Shown: positions 36,155-45,900 of the stretch, piece after piece
Layout: each line of letters starts with the position of its first letter
How positions within the stretch are numbered: the stretch's first letter is position 1
NCBI GenBank assembly: GCA_044227925.1
Contig: JBGAVW010000020.1
Coordinates: 1-64,000 of the forward strand
Length of the DNA stretch: 64,000 bases
Reading direction: 5' to 3'
From: JADJLQ01 sp044227925
GTDB lineage: Bacteria; Bacteroidota; Bacteroidia; Chitinophagales; Saprospiraceae
Made by a program: the position numbers and the translations under genes
Notes under the pieces: generated by a model
Database searches by the model: none
The model's input: the letters and a program-made list of their open reading frames with translations, nothing else
Told to the model about the DNA's origin: nothing

Positions 36155-36183
36155 AAAAAAAAACCCTTTCATCATAAGGGTTT
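36155..36183 (-). terminator. Rho-independent terminator between the two tRNAs
   Basis: Read on the minus strand: an 8-bp perfect stem (AAACCCTT, 36176-36183 complement, with 36161-36168), a 7-nt loop and a run of T (complement of A 36155-36163). It stands downstream of tRNA-Gly and upstream of tRNA-Leu, so the two tRNAs are probably transcribed separately. Confidence 0.75.
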
Positions 36184-36192
36184 GATAATCAG

Positions 36193-36265
36193 AGCGGAAA
36201 ACGAGACTCGAACTCGCGACCCCAACCTTGGCAAGGTTGTGCTCTACCAACTGAGCTACTTCCGC
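36193..36265 (-). tRNA. tRNA-Gly (anticodon GCC)
   Basis: A 73-nt tRNA on the minus strand. The acceptor stem GCGGAAG pairs with TTTCCGC (one G-U) with discriminator T, the D-arm is AGCTCAGTTGGTAGAGC, anticodon stem CAACC/GGTTG encloses TTGCCAA (anticodon GCC), and the T-loop is TTCGAGT. CCA is not encoded. It lies 26 bp after the DUF4920 gene. Confidence 0.96.
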
Positions 36266-36291
36266 TTATTTTTAGAAGTGCAAATATAATT

Positions 36292-36795
36292 CTATTTCTC
36301 ATATAACAAAACACCACTGGCCAAAAACTTAAGCTCTTCTTTCGGCTCAGTAATTTTCTCAATTTCTTCTTTTGAAGCCCCTTTATCTGAGGCATAATGT
36401 CGCAATTCATCAACTGAAGTAACTTCTTTATAAGCAATCCCATCCAAAATGACTTTTTTACCTGCACAATCTTTAGGCATAAAAAAACCATAATCTTTAA
36501 ATTTCACAAAAAATGCTTTGTCCTTGGTTTTATCACCTACCACATTCATCCAGCAACCTTTCGCCTGGCACACTTCAGTAACATTAGCTGTGATCTTCAT
36601 CGCCATGCTATCTGCATCTTTGATTTTCTCTATCGCCTCGTCAAATACGATGCTTCCCTGATCATCAATTTTCGCTCCAAACGAGCTCACCGCTGAGTTG
36701 GAAGCCAAGTTGGATTGCAGCGCCTGATTGGTAGGTAAATTTTTGCATTGTATAAATAAAGTGGTGCTGATAAAAAGGAATAGTATAGCTTTCAT
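36292..36795 (-). CDS. DUF4920 lipoprotein
   Basis: A 167-residue predicted lipoprotein: signal peptide with lipobox-like FIQC (Cys17). The rest matches the DUF4920 fold, with FGAKIDDQGS, the signature VCQAKGCWMNV (two Cys, possibly metal-binding or disulphide), FVKFKDYGFFMPKDC and the terminal LKFLASGVLLYEK. Members are common in Bacteroidota and Myxococcota; function is unknown. A TAACTTTG box (36812-36819) is upstream. The tRNA-Gly gene follows 26 bp downstream and could be read through. Confidence 0.85.
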   Translation of the reverse strand: MKAILFLFISTTLFIQCKNLPTNQALQSNLASNSAVSSFGAKIDDQGSIVFDEAIEKIKDADSMAMKITANVTEVCQAKGCWMNVVGDKTKDKAFFVKFKDYGFFMPKDCAGKKVILDGIAYKEVTSVDELRHYASDKGASKEEIEKITEPKEELKFLASGVLLYEK

Positions 36796-36811
36796 AAGAA
36801 AAAATTTTCCG

Positions 36812-36819
36812 CAAAGTTA
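36812..36819 (-). promoter_or_regulatory. Candidate -7 box (TAACTTTG) of the DUF4920 gene
   Basis: An exact TAnnTTTG on the minus strand, 16 bases before the ATG at 36795, in the 83-bp region divergent from the MORN-caspase gene. Confidence 0.45.
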
Positions 36820-36878
36820 AAGAATTTGAAAAAATAATTGCGAAAACAATATGTTCATCATTTGTGCATTCAATTCAT

Positions 36879-38567
36879 ATGACCATTTTCTCTGTTTTTA
36901 GAATATGCACATGTCCATTGCTGATCTTATTAATCAAAACTACAACGATTGCCCAGTGTATTGAAGGCAATTGCGTACAAGGGATTGGTACTTTTAAATA
37001 CCCCTCCGGAGCCAGATATTCTGGAAATTTTGAAAACAATAAAATCCATGGCACCGGAACATTATATTTTGGAAACGGGGATATATATTCAGGTAATTGG
37101 ATCAATAACTATCGTGACGGCAAGGGCAAATACATTTTTGCAACCGGTGATCTGTATAAGGGGGAATTTAAAAAATCAAAATTCGAAGGAAAAGGCATGA
37201 TGAATTATGCGGATGGCAAAGTTTATGATGGCCAATGGAAAGATAACCTGCCCCATGGTGCCGGAAAATACCTCTATGCAAACGGCGAACAATACGAAGG
37301 TAATTTTAAGAGCGGGAAGCGACATGGTCATGGCCGAATGGTGTATCAGGATGGAAGTACATTTGAAGGTCAATGGGAAAATGATACGAAGGAAGGGATT
37401 GGAGTACTTGTGACTGCAGATAATAAAAAGCTTACCGGGGTTTGGCAATCGGATGAATTTATAAAAGAGGAAAAGTTTAATTCCCAAACCCTCACGCAAG
37501 TTTTTCCCGATGAAACAAAAAATAAAATCATTGATAAAAATCAATTAATAGATTGCAATAAAAATCATTGTGATGCCGTGCATGGTATGTATGTTTTTAA
37601 AGATGGTTCTAAATACATTGGACCTTTTAAAAATGGCAACCCATATGGTTCAGGAATAGTATATTATGCCAATGGAGATCGGTACGAAGGTGAATGGAAT
37701 GATATAGCTCCAGAAGGAAGAGGAATCATGTATTTTGCCAACGGTCGTGTGTATGCAGCAATTTGGGATCATGGCCGGTCAGTAAAACAATTAGACAACA
37801 GGTTAGAGCTTCCTAAACGAAACGATATAAAAATATATAAAGACTCTGAAATAAAAATTTGGCCTGTGATCATTGGCATTGCACAGTATGCCCACATGCC
37901 TGTATTGCGATTTTCAGATGATGATGCATACAGATTATTGGCCTTCCTGAAAAGCCCGGAGGGGGGAGCCATACCTGACCAGCAAATAAAACTGCTGATT
38001 GACGAAGATGCTACCAGAGAAAATATTATAGATGCTCTCCAGGAACAATTTGGTAGAGCGGATGAAAATGATATGGTCATGCTGTATTACTCAGGACATG
38101 GCATCAATGGTTCCCTTTTACCAATAAATTTTGATGGCTTTAATAATAAATTATACCATGACGAAATAGTACAAATAATGGAATCCTCCAAAGCCAAACA
38201 TAAACTTTGCCTTATTGATGCTTGTTATGCAGGCAGTATGCAGGAGGTAAAATCAGATTTTGTGACGGGCATGAATAATTTCTACGGACGATTAAACCAG
38301 GAAAGAGGTGGTACTGCTATGATATTATCGTGTAAAGAAAGGGAAGTCTCCCTGGAGGATAGTGGTCTGAGACAAGGCATTTTTAGCCATTATCTGATGA
38401 AGGGATTGAAAGGAATGGCTGATAAAAACAATAATAAAGTGGTAAGTATTATTGAATTATTCGAATTCATAAAAGGCCAGGTAAGCCTGTACACCGGGAA
38501 TATCCAAAATCCCATACTGGAAGGTAATTACAATCCTAATATGCCGGTTGCCTGGATCAGAAATTGA
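36879..38567 (+). CDS. Exported MORN-repeat caspase-like (C14) protease
   Basis: A 562-residue fusion. From the ATG at 36879 a hydrophobic signal peptide (about 1-25, ending TIAQ) is followed by six consecutive MORN repeats (about 38-170) of the form Y-x-NG-x-x-Y-x-G-x-W/F, a spacer, then two or three more (about 240-300). The C-terminal half (about 325-562) is a caspase/metacaspase-type domain with the His407 loop YYSGHG and the Cys449 loop LIDACYAG, both catalytic residues intact. MORN repeats commonly bind lipid or act as beta-sheet scaffolds. A GTG at 36864 is in frame but adds only five residues. Substrate and role are unknown. Confidence 0.85.
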   Translation: MTIFSVFRICTCPLLILLIKTTTIAQCIEGNCVQGIGTFKYPSGARYSGNFENNKIHGTGTLYFGNGDIYSGNWINNYRDGKGKYIFATGDLYKGEFKKSKFEGKGMMNYADGKVYDGQWKDNLPHGAGKYLYANGEQYEGNFKSGKRHGHGRMVYQDGSTFEGQWENDTKEGIGVLVTADNKKLTGVWQSDEFIKEEKFNSQTLTQVFPDETKNKIIDKNQLIDCNKNHCDAVHGMYVFKDGSKYIGPFKNGNPYGSGIVYYANGDRYEGEWNDIAPEGRGIMYFANGRVYAAIWDHGRSVKQLDNRLELPKRNDIKIYKDSEIKIWPVIIGIAQYAHMPVLRFSDDDAYRLLAFLKSPEGGAIPDQQIKLLIDEDATRENIIDALQEQFGRADENDMVMLYYSGHGINGSLLPINFDGFNNKLYHDEIVQIMESSKAKHKLCLIDACYAGSMQEVKSDFVTGMNNFYGRLNQERGGTAMILSCKEREVSLEDSGLRQGIFSHYLMKGLKGMADKNNNKVVSIIELFEFIKGQVSLYTGNIQNPILEGNYNPNMPVAWIRN

Positions 38568-38717
38568 GCCTCACATTTTCATTTAGCAGCATTTTTAAAA
38601 GCCGGTACACAGATTAATGAAGGAATTAATCAGGTAAATAAATAATTACCAGTTTTCTACAAGGATGTAAAACCAAAAAGAGAATTAAATTTCATGCTTT
38701 CATAGCTGAATAATTAG

Positions 38718-38725
38718 TACTTTTG
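38718..38725 (+). promoter_or_regulatory. Candidate -7 box (TACTTTTG) of the PPIase operon
   Basis: An exact TAnnTTTG ending 19 bases before the ATG at 38745. It is the only promoter candidate before the three-gene folding operon. Confidence 0.5.
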
Positions 38726-38744
38726 CGGCCTAGAATTAACATAT

Positions 38745-40697
38745 ATGAAGTTCTCAAAACGAATAAGTTATACATTTTTTATTGTGTTATTTAGCCTCAT
38801 TTTGGCAAATACACAAAATCCAAATGAAACCCTGTTTACAGTCAATGGCCATCCGGTGACAGTAAGTGAATTTCAATACATTTATGGCAAGAATAATGGC
38901 AAAGAAGCCGATTATTCAAAAAAATCGATTGACGAATACCTCGAGTTGTATAAGAAATTTAAACTCAAAGTAGAGAAAGCAAAAAAGCTCAGATTGGATA
39001 CCTTGCCCGAGTTGAAAGAAGAGTTAAAAATGTATACTCAGCAAGTTTCAAATTCATATATTATGGATAAGGAAGTCACTGAACAGCTGATCCGGGAAAT
39101 ATATGAAAGGCAAAAAAAGGATATTTCTGTAAAACACGTATTCATCCAAATGCCAGCTAACCCTACGCCTGCTGATACTTTAGCCGCTTACACTCGTGTG
39201 ATGAAGGCGTATGAAGAGCTAAAAAAAGGTGTACCATTTGGAAAAGTGGTCTCGGATAACAGTGATGATCGTTCAAATCTTGATTACAGTGGAGACCTTG
39301 GATACGTTACTGCAATGTTGCCAGATGGCTTTTATGAGGTCGAATCCGCCCTTTACAATTTGCGGGTGGGTGATATTTCAAGACCGGTAAGATCCACCTC
39401 GGGATATCATATTCTGAGAGTAGATGACATCAGACCTGCCCGACGGGAAATGGAAATAGCACAGATTCTAATAAAAAAACCTGCAGAAAAAGCCTTGCTG
39501 GACCAAATTACTTCCGAGATTAAATCAGGTGCCGACTTCAGAATGCTCGTACAAAAATATTCAGCAGATGAAAATACCAAATCTAAAGATGGATACATTG
39601 GTTTCGTAGGAATAAATCAATTTGAAAAGGAATTTGAAGATGCTATTTTTAACCTGGCCAAAGACGGTGATATCTCCAATCCGATCGAATCTCGCATAGG
39701 TTATCATTTTATAAGAAGAATTAGTCACAAAGAAGAGCTACCCTACTCCCAGGCAAAGGAGAAAATTAAAGCTCTTATTGAATCCGATGGCAGGTATCAA
39801 TATGCCAAATCGAAAGTTATCGATAGAATAAAGTCCACTAATAATTTCACTGTTTTCCAGAATAACCTCGAAAAATTTATTGCCGCTTTACCGGCAGATT
39901 TTACTTCTTTTAGCTGGGAGGTTTCCCCTACTCTTCCCGATATCGAAATTTTTTCCTTGGGCAAGCAGCTCTATAAATCCAAAGACTTTGCTCTTTACTT
40001 AAAATCAAATACCGAAGAACGCCTGATTTATCCTAATGGCACACCTCCTGCCCAGGTAATACCCGGCTTGTTTAAAAGCTATGTAAATGAAAAAGTAATT
40101 GAATTCGAACAAAAACACCTCGCAGAAATGTATCCTGAATTTAAAAATTTAATGCGCGAATATGAAGAAGGGATACTTTTGTTTGAGATCACCAGGCAAT
40201 CGGTATGGGATAAAGCTTCTTCTGATACCTTAGGGTTGAAAAAATATTACGATAAAAATAAAGCGAATTATAAATGGAATGAAAGGGCGTTGATTAATGA
40301 ATATACAGTAAAATCAGTAGATGAAAATATTGTAAAATCCATCTATGATTTCTCCGGAAAGAATCCAATAGAAAAGACCATTAAAAAATTCAATAAAAAA
40401 CAAAAACTGATCTCCTATCAAAAAGAGTATTTGGAAAAAGAATCCGATGAAATGAAAAACCTCTCCTGGAAGGCTGGATTCCTTACTCCATTCTCCATCA
40501 ATAAAGATCAGGGAGCAGCCACCTGGAAAAAAATAGAAATGATTCAAGCGCCTACTACCAAAACGTTGGATGAAGCCAGAGGTTATGTAATTGCAGATTA
40601 TCAGGATCATCTCGAAAAAGAATGGATTGCAGAACTCGAGAAAGAATTTAAAGTGGAAATCGATGAAAGTGTATTGGATAAACTGGTAAGGAAATAG
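38745..40697 (+). CDS. Periplasmic peptidyl-prolyl isomerase with tandem parvulin domains
   Basis: A 650-residue exported protein: signal peptide (about 1-23), an N-terminal helical region of SurA/PrsA type (VNGHPVTVSEFQYIYGKN), and two PpiC rotamase domains at about 122-228 (VKHVFIQMP to SGYHILRVDD) and about 232-335 (AQILIKKP to IGYHFIRRI). A long helical C-terminal region (about 340-650) has no recognised fold. By homology it chaperones outer-membrane and secreted proteins in the periplasm. It is the first of three genes; the next starts within 13 bp. Confidence 0.88.
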   Translation: MKFSKRISYTFFIVLFSLILANTQNPNETLFTVNGHPVTVSEFQYIYGKNNGKEADYSKKSIDEYLELYKKFKLKVEKAKKLRLDTLPELKEELKMYTQQVSNSYIMDKEVTEQLIREIYERQKKDISVKHVFIQMPANPTPADTLAAYTRVMKAYEELKKGVPFGKVVSDNSDDRSNLDYSGDLGYVTAMLPDGFYEVESALYNLRVGDISRPVRSTSGYHILRVDDIRPARREMEIAQILIKKPAEKALLDQITSEIKSGADFRMLVQKYSADENTKSKDGYIGFVGINQFEKEFEDAIFNLAKDGDISNPIESRIGYHFIRRISHKEELPYSQAKEKIKALIESDGRYQYAKSKVIDRIKSTNNFTVFQNNLEKFIAALPADFTSFSWEVSPTLPDIEIFSLGKQLYKSKDFALYLKSNTEERLIYPNGTPPAQVIPGLFKSYVNEKVIEFEQKHLAEMYPEFKNLMREYEEGILLFEITRQSVWDKASSDTLGLKKYYDKNKANYKWNERALINEYTVKSVDENIVKSIYDFSGKNPIEKTIKKFNKKQKLISYQKEYLEKESDEMKNLSWKAGFLTPFSINKDQGAATWKKIEMIQAPTTKTLDEARGYVIADYQDHLEKEWIAELEKEFKVEIDESVLDKLVRK

Positions 40698-40709
40698 TTT
40701 TTGTCAGAA

Positions 40710-41567
40710 ATGATTATTTTAAAATACATAGCCATACTATCATTTTCTCTATTGATTTCCTGTCAATATTTTCCTCAGGAGACCAAGCCGGTCGATCCCA
40801 TTATCGCTTCTGTATACCAAAAACACCTGAAGCTATCCGATATGGCTGGATTATTTCCTGCTAATTCTTCAAAAGGAGACAGCGCCGATATCATTGCTAA
40901 ATATTGTACACGGTGGACTCAGGAACAAGTTTTTTTAAATGAAGCGGAGAAACACCTTCCTGTAGACCTTTCTATTGAAGAGTTATTAAAACGATATCGG
41001 GAGTCTTTGATTAGCCTCAATTTTCAGCAGCAGCTTATTCAGGAAAACCTGGATTCACTGGTATCCGATGAAGAATTAAGAGAATATTACGAAAAAAATA
41101 AAGATCAATATCAACTTGAAACTGCCATCATACGTTGTTATCTCGTAAAAATACCACAGACTACGCGGGATCGGGATGAGAAAAACATCAGGTCATGGTG
41201 GTCCGATCCTACCGAACCCAATTTAAAGAAATTGGCCAGGTATGTAGAAAAATACAACGGTATTTATCATCTCGAAGATAGTATTTGGCACAATGTAAGT
41301 GATATAGAAACCATTTTTCCAAAAAATAAAATCAGTGCCCGTAACTGGGTCAGTGGAGAAGAACTGAGCTTTCATGATGATAAATTCCTGTACCTTTTCA
41401 AAGTTTTTGAAATGGTTTCCAAGCAGGAAGCGGCCCCGATGTCATATGTTTCACCCAAAGCGCGGATTGTAATTTTAAATAAAAGAAAAAATAAACTCAT
41501 AGAAGATTTTAAAACTAAATTATATGAGAATGAAATGCGAAAAAACAATGTCAAAATATATTTCTAA
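40710..41567 (+). CDS. SurA-operon lipoprotein, PPIase-like without parvulin core
   Basis: A 285-residue predicted lipoprotein. From the ATG at 40710 (an upstream TTG at 40701 would add three residues) the signal peptide ends in lipobox LLISC. Helical segments such as YRESLISLNFQQQLIQENLD and SDEELREYYEKNKDQYQLE resemble the chaperone arms of SurA, but no GYHIL-type parvulin strand is present. It lies between two parvulin genes and overlaps the third by about 20 bp, so a shared role in outer-membrane protein folding is likely, without isomerase activity of its own. Confidence 0.75.
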   Translation: MIILKYIAILSFSLLISCQYFPQETKPVDPIIASVYQKHLKLSDMAGLFPANSSKGDSADIIAKYCTRWTQEQVFLNEAEKHLPVDLSIEELLKRYRESLISLNFQQQLIQENLDSLVSDEELREYYEKNKDQYQLETAIIRCYLVKIPQTTRDRDEKNIRSWWSDPTEPNLKKLARYVEKYNGIYHLEDSIWHNVSDIETIFPKNKISARNWVSGEELSFHDDKFLYLFKVFEMVSKQEAAPMSYVSPKARIVILNKRKNKLIEDFKTKLYENEMRKNNVKIYF

Positions 41568-42927
41568 TACGAAGATTCATAATTTGAAATGGTTAGCTGC
41601 CCTGGTGCTCACTTGTTATTTCAATTTGGTATCGGCACAAAAAGCCATCATAGATAAAATAATTTGTGAAGTAGGAAATGAAGTGATACTCCTTTCTGAA
41701 CTTGCAGAACAAATTAAAATGGTGGAATCAAGACAAGGTGTTGTAAAACCTGAAGATCGGTGTTTTTTACTTGAAAATATGATGGTTTCTAAGCTTTTGG
41801 TTCATCAGGCATTCATAGATAGCGTGGTCATTACTGACGAAGAATTAGAAGGTCAGTTGGATCTGCGGATCGAAAGAATACTGGAAAGTATGGGAAATGA
41901 TGTGACCCAGTTTGAAGCCTATTATGGTAAAGGAGTCAATGAAGTTAAAGCCGATTTCAAAGAAGACCTAAAGAATCAATTGGTTTCAGAGAAAATGAAA
42001 AACACATTGATGGAAAATATTACCGTCACCCCATCAGAAGTAAAACAATTTTACAATAAAATTCACCGGGATAGCTTGCCGTATTTGAGTAGTGAAGTAG
42101 AGGTATCCGAAATTGTAATTCACCCTGTAGCAAACGACTCATCCAAAGCCAGGGCTAAAGATAAACTGGAAAAAATATTAGCCAGGCTCAAGGCTGGTGA
42201 AAAATTTGAAGTCTTGGCCAGTACCTATTCCGATGATCCCGGTTCTGCAAAACAAAATGGAGATCTGGGATGGGCAAAACGAGGATCTTTTGTGCAAGAA
42301 TACGAGGCAGCTGCTTATAACCTCGAACCGGGTCAATATTCTGAAATAGTAGAATCAGAGTTTGGATTTCATCTTATTCAACTCTTAGAACTCAGGGGAA
42401 ACACCATTCATACACGGCACATTTTGATCAAACCAGAAATAGAAGAAAAAGATTTAGAACTGGCCAAACAAAAGCTTTCAGAAGCACGTAGACTCATTTT
42501 AAAAGACTCAATGACTTTTTCTGCCGCCGTAAAAAAATATGGCAATAAAAAAGAACAAAGTTATAGCAACGATGGTCGTATCACTAATCCCAAATCCGGT
42601 GATACATTTTTTGAAATAAGAGATCTGGAACCTGAAGTATATTTTACTTTGGACACGATGAAAATCAAAGGAATCTCTTCCCCTGTAGAGTTGGTGAGCC
42701 CTTCCGGTGAAAAATACTATAAAATTCTGTACCTAAATTCAAGGACAGACCCTCACCAGGCTAATTTAAAACAAGATTATGCAAAATTCCAGGCTCTCGC
42801 TACTGAATCAAAGAAGAACGAGGTATTGGTAAAATGGCTCGAAAACCATGTAGGAAATACTTACGTAAAGGTAGATCCGCTTTTCATGTCTTGCCCTAAT
42901 ATTACACAGTGGATAAATAAAAAATAG
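41548..42927 (+). CDS. SurA-like periplasmic chaperone/peptidyl-prolyl isomerase
   Basis: A protein of about 459 residues with a SurA layout: signal peptide ending VSAQ, SurA_N helices (ICEVGNEVILLSELAEQIK), two parvulin domains with VSEIVIHP...FGFHLIQLLE and THTRHILIKPEIEE-like (HTRHILIKPE) strands, and a C-terminal helix. The ATG at 41548 gives the better signal peptide; ATGs at 41524 and 41530 are in frame and would lengthen the overlap with the upstream lipoprotein gene from 20 to 44 bp. SurA delivers beta-barrel proteins to the Bam complex. Last gene of the operon; stops 13 bp from the convergent giant gene. Confidence 0.9.
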   Translation: MSKYISNTKIHNLKWLAALVLTCYFNLVSAQKAIIDKIICEVGNEVILLSELAEQIKMVESRQGVVKPEDRCFLLENMMVSKLLVHQAFIDSVVITDEELEGQLDLRIERILESMGNDVTQFEAYYGKGVNEVKADFKEDLKNQLVSEKMKNTLMENITVTPSEVKQFYNKIHRDSLPYLSSEVEVSEIVIHPVANDSSKARAKDKLEKILARLKAGEKFEVLASTYSDDPGSAKQNGDLGWAKRGSFVQEYEAAAYNLEPGQYSEIVESEFGFHLIQLLELRGNTIHTRHILIKPEIEEKDLELAKQKLSEARRLILKDSMTFSAAVKKYGNKKEQSYSNDGRITNPKSGDTFFEIRDLEPEVYFTLDTMKIKGISSPVELVSPSGEKYYKILYLNSRTDPHQANLKQDYAKFQALATESKKNEVLVKWLENHVGNTYVKVDPLFMSCPNITQWINKK

Positions 42928-42940
42928 CAATACGCTAAAA

Positions 42941-45900
42941 TCAATTTTCGATCACCACTTTTCTGGAAATCTTAAAACCATTTGATTCTATTTCGAAAAT
43001 GTATAAGCCGGTAGCAATAGCATGTACAGGTATTCGTATTCGGTTGTAAACTGGTGCAGAAAAGTATTCATGTGATTGCCATTTTCTGCCAGTAAGATCG
43101 TATATGTTTACTTTCACGTTCTTATCTTTCGATCCATTTTCATTATTCCATTCGACATTTATTTCAACACTCCTGGCAGTAGGATTTGGAAAGATTTTTA
43201 ATTCTTTAAATTGGGATTCATCACCTGTACCGGTAATGACACAAAATGGGCCGGTTTTTACTTTATCAATCAAAAGAGCGTTACCGGACAAGGAAAAGCA
43301 GTCATCTGAAATAGGAAAAGTAGTTGAAAAAGCCAGTCCTTCCCTAACCAATAATTTTCCTGTATAAATTACAGAATATAAGGTAAGTGTACCTGCAGAA
43401 TCTTTTTCAAATTCAATTTTGTCTTGGGTAAAGAGCTTTACTATTTTGCCATTTTCTACAGCCATAAATACTTTTTTAAACCCTGAAGTATCGGAAATGC
43501 CTATTGAAAATGTATCCTTTTGAGAATCGCCCACACAGATCGTGATGATGGAATCTTTGGCAGAAGTAATCAACCTATGGGAAGGAGGTACCGCTTTTAC
43601 CACCCGTACAAAATTATCGCTGAGATCATAACACGAACTGGAAAAAGCAGTTTCAAATACATTCCTGCCTACCACACCTGTAAAAATGCCTTTAAATGCA
43701 ATCCCAAATACTTTACAAGAGGAATTTATTGCCCCTATACCAAAGTCAATAGCGGGCTCAAAACTATATCCAAGTATGATATTTTGATCATTTGTTATTG
43801 CATACCTGTAACCCAAAGCCCTTTCCTTTACTGGTATCATGGTGATGATATCCGGATCCAGATTTGAAGGACAGGTATACACATTTGTAGTGCCTTCGGA
43901 AGTAGTAAGAGTACCCCCGTCTATTTCATTGATTATTATTTCAATGTTTACCAAAGTATAATTAAAACAATCATCCGAAAACGTACTAAAATCAAGCCTT
44001 GTTTTCTTTTGCAAAATGATTTTGCCTATATAGGATACACCGTAAATAAAATATTGACCTATAGGTAACGAATCAAAATTATACGAAAAATTAGCGAAAA
44101 TATCAATAACGGTCCTGGTGCTATCGACCAATACAAAAGCATAAGGATGACTACTGGTACTCACATTCCTTATTGAAAGAATTTTTTGTGTTGGATCTGA
44201 TGGACAGAATAACTCTTTATTAAATCCATTTGCTAGTCTGACCCCTCCTCCATTCGGTTGGTCTTTCACCACACGAATAAAATTATCAGAGATACTGTAA
44301 CAACCATCAGAAAAGGAAGACACAAAAAGATTAGAACCTTTGGAAATAATTCTCTGACCAGAAAAGGCTACTCCATAGATTCTCATACTGGGGCTGTTTA
44401 GGCCTCTAAAGCTCAAACTATCATTTTTAACAAAGTCGAGAATGGTGCCTGTTTCGGAGGTAAGTACATACTGGTAAGGTGAATTCGAATTGTTTTTCCT
44501 TTCAAAATTAATCTTTCGGGTAGAATCATTTTCCGGGCAGACATAGTATGTAGCAGCACCTCCATTTACGGATACTGAGCCGCCCCTGGCAGTGGATTTA
44601 TTAATGGTCAGAAAATTATCAGATAAATCATAACAATCATCACTCATTACCTTATTAAAACTGGAATCCGCAGGCAATAAGAATGCCCCTGTATATGCAA
44701 AGCCATATGCCCTGCAAGTCCCTGTACCCAATCCTTCGAAATCAATAAACCCCAGTCGGTCAGCATTGGCAATGATTTTATTTTGATTATTCACAATCAA
44801 AATCTTATAATTTGATTTGGGTGATTGTTGGCTGGCATCAAATATAATCCGATCGGGTAACCTATCACCCGGGCATGCAAATAATAAAGTATCGCCTGTC
44901 CTTGTGGTTACTCTTCCTGCATTCGGTTTTTCAATTGCAATATCTATAGGTGATGCAACCCATTTATGACAATCGGTACTAAATTCCTTCCCACCATTTT
45001 GTATGATAGTATCGCCAATATTGATAAGTAATCTTCCGGAATACCGCAGGATATTAATAGTGTAACTACCGGGATTGGCTGAATTTAAATCTATTGTTGT
45101 CCCTATCTCCACTTTTCTGCAAATACCTTGCTCATCCAATAATACCAGTGCACGGGAAGAGGAAAAACCATCATTCAATTCTACTGAAAACAAGTCAGGT
45201 TTATCATCCATAGGACAAAATAATCGCCTCGGCGTCAGTATAATTACATTACCTGTATGTATGGTATCTATCTCAATACGAGCGGATTTTTGACCAATAG
45301 AAAAACAACTGGTAGAAAAATTAGAATTGAAAAGGTTTGACTTCTTTTGAGCGATTAGGTCGCCAGTATACGAAACATTATATATAAAATAAATATTCCT
45401 GGGAAGTGAATCTATCACGTAACTGACGCCATGAAATATATCGACAATGGTTCCGTCAAACAACGTTATTACAAACGATTGCCTGCCTGATCCGTTTGTA
45501 GGAAATTTCATCACTATGGTGTCACGTGTGGCATTATTAAAGCAATAAGCGGTGTCATTGCTACCGGATTTAAAAAAAGCATTGGTAGCAAAAGGTATAT
45601 CCCTGTGTACGGTTATAACATTTTCTGAGAGGCGTACACAACCCGTTGCTGATCTAATGGTAGAGACATCTGAACCGGTAGTATAAATCAGCGAATCGGT
45701 ATAGACTATACCCCACACTCTCATAATAGCTAATGTCGGCCCACCAAAATTAATAAGGGCGGTAGTTTGTATTCTGCTGATGTTATCAAATGCATCGGCT
45801 ATGACAAATGCATATTTCAACTTAGAAGTATCTGATTTAAAAAACAAGACATTGAATGGCTTAGAGTCCGCGCATGCAAATAGTTCAGTCTCATTATTAT

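Noticed and set aside
36189..36491. 100-codon minus-strand ORF overlapping tRNA-Gly
   Set aside because: Its C-terminal part is a translation of the tRNA gene (the familiar SSVGRAQ...GREFESR pattern) and the rest overlaps the DUF4920 gene in another frame.
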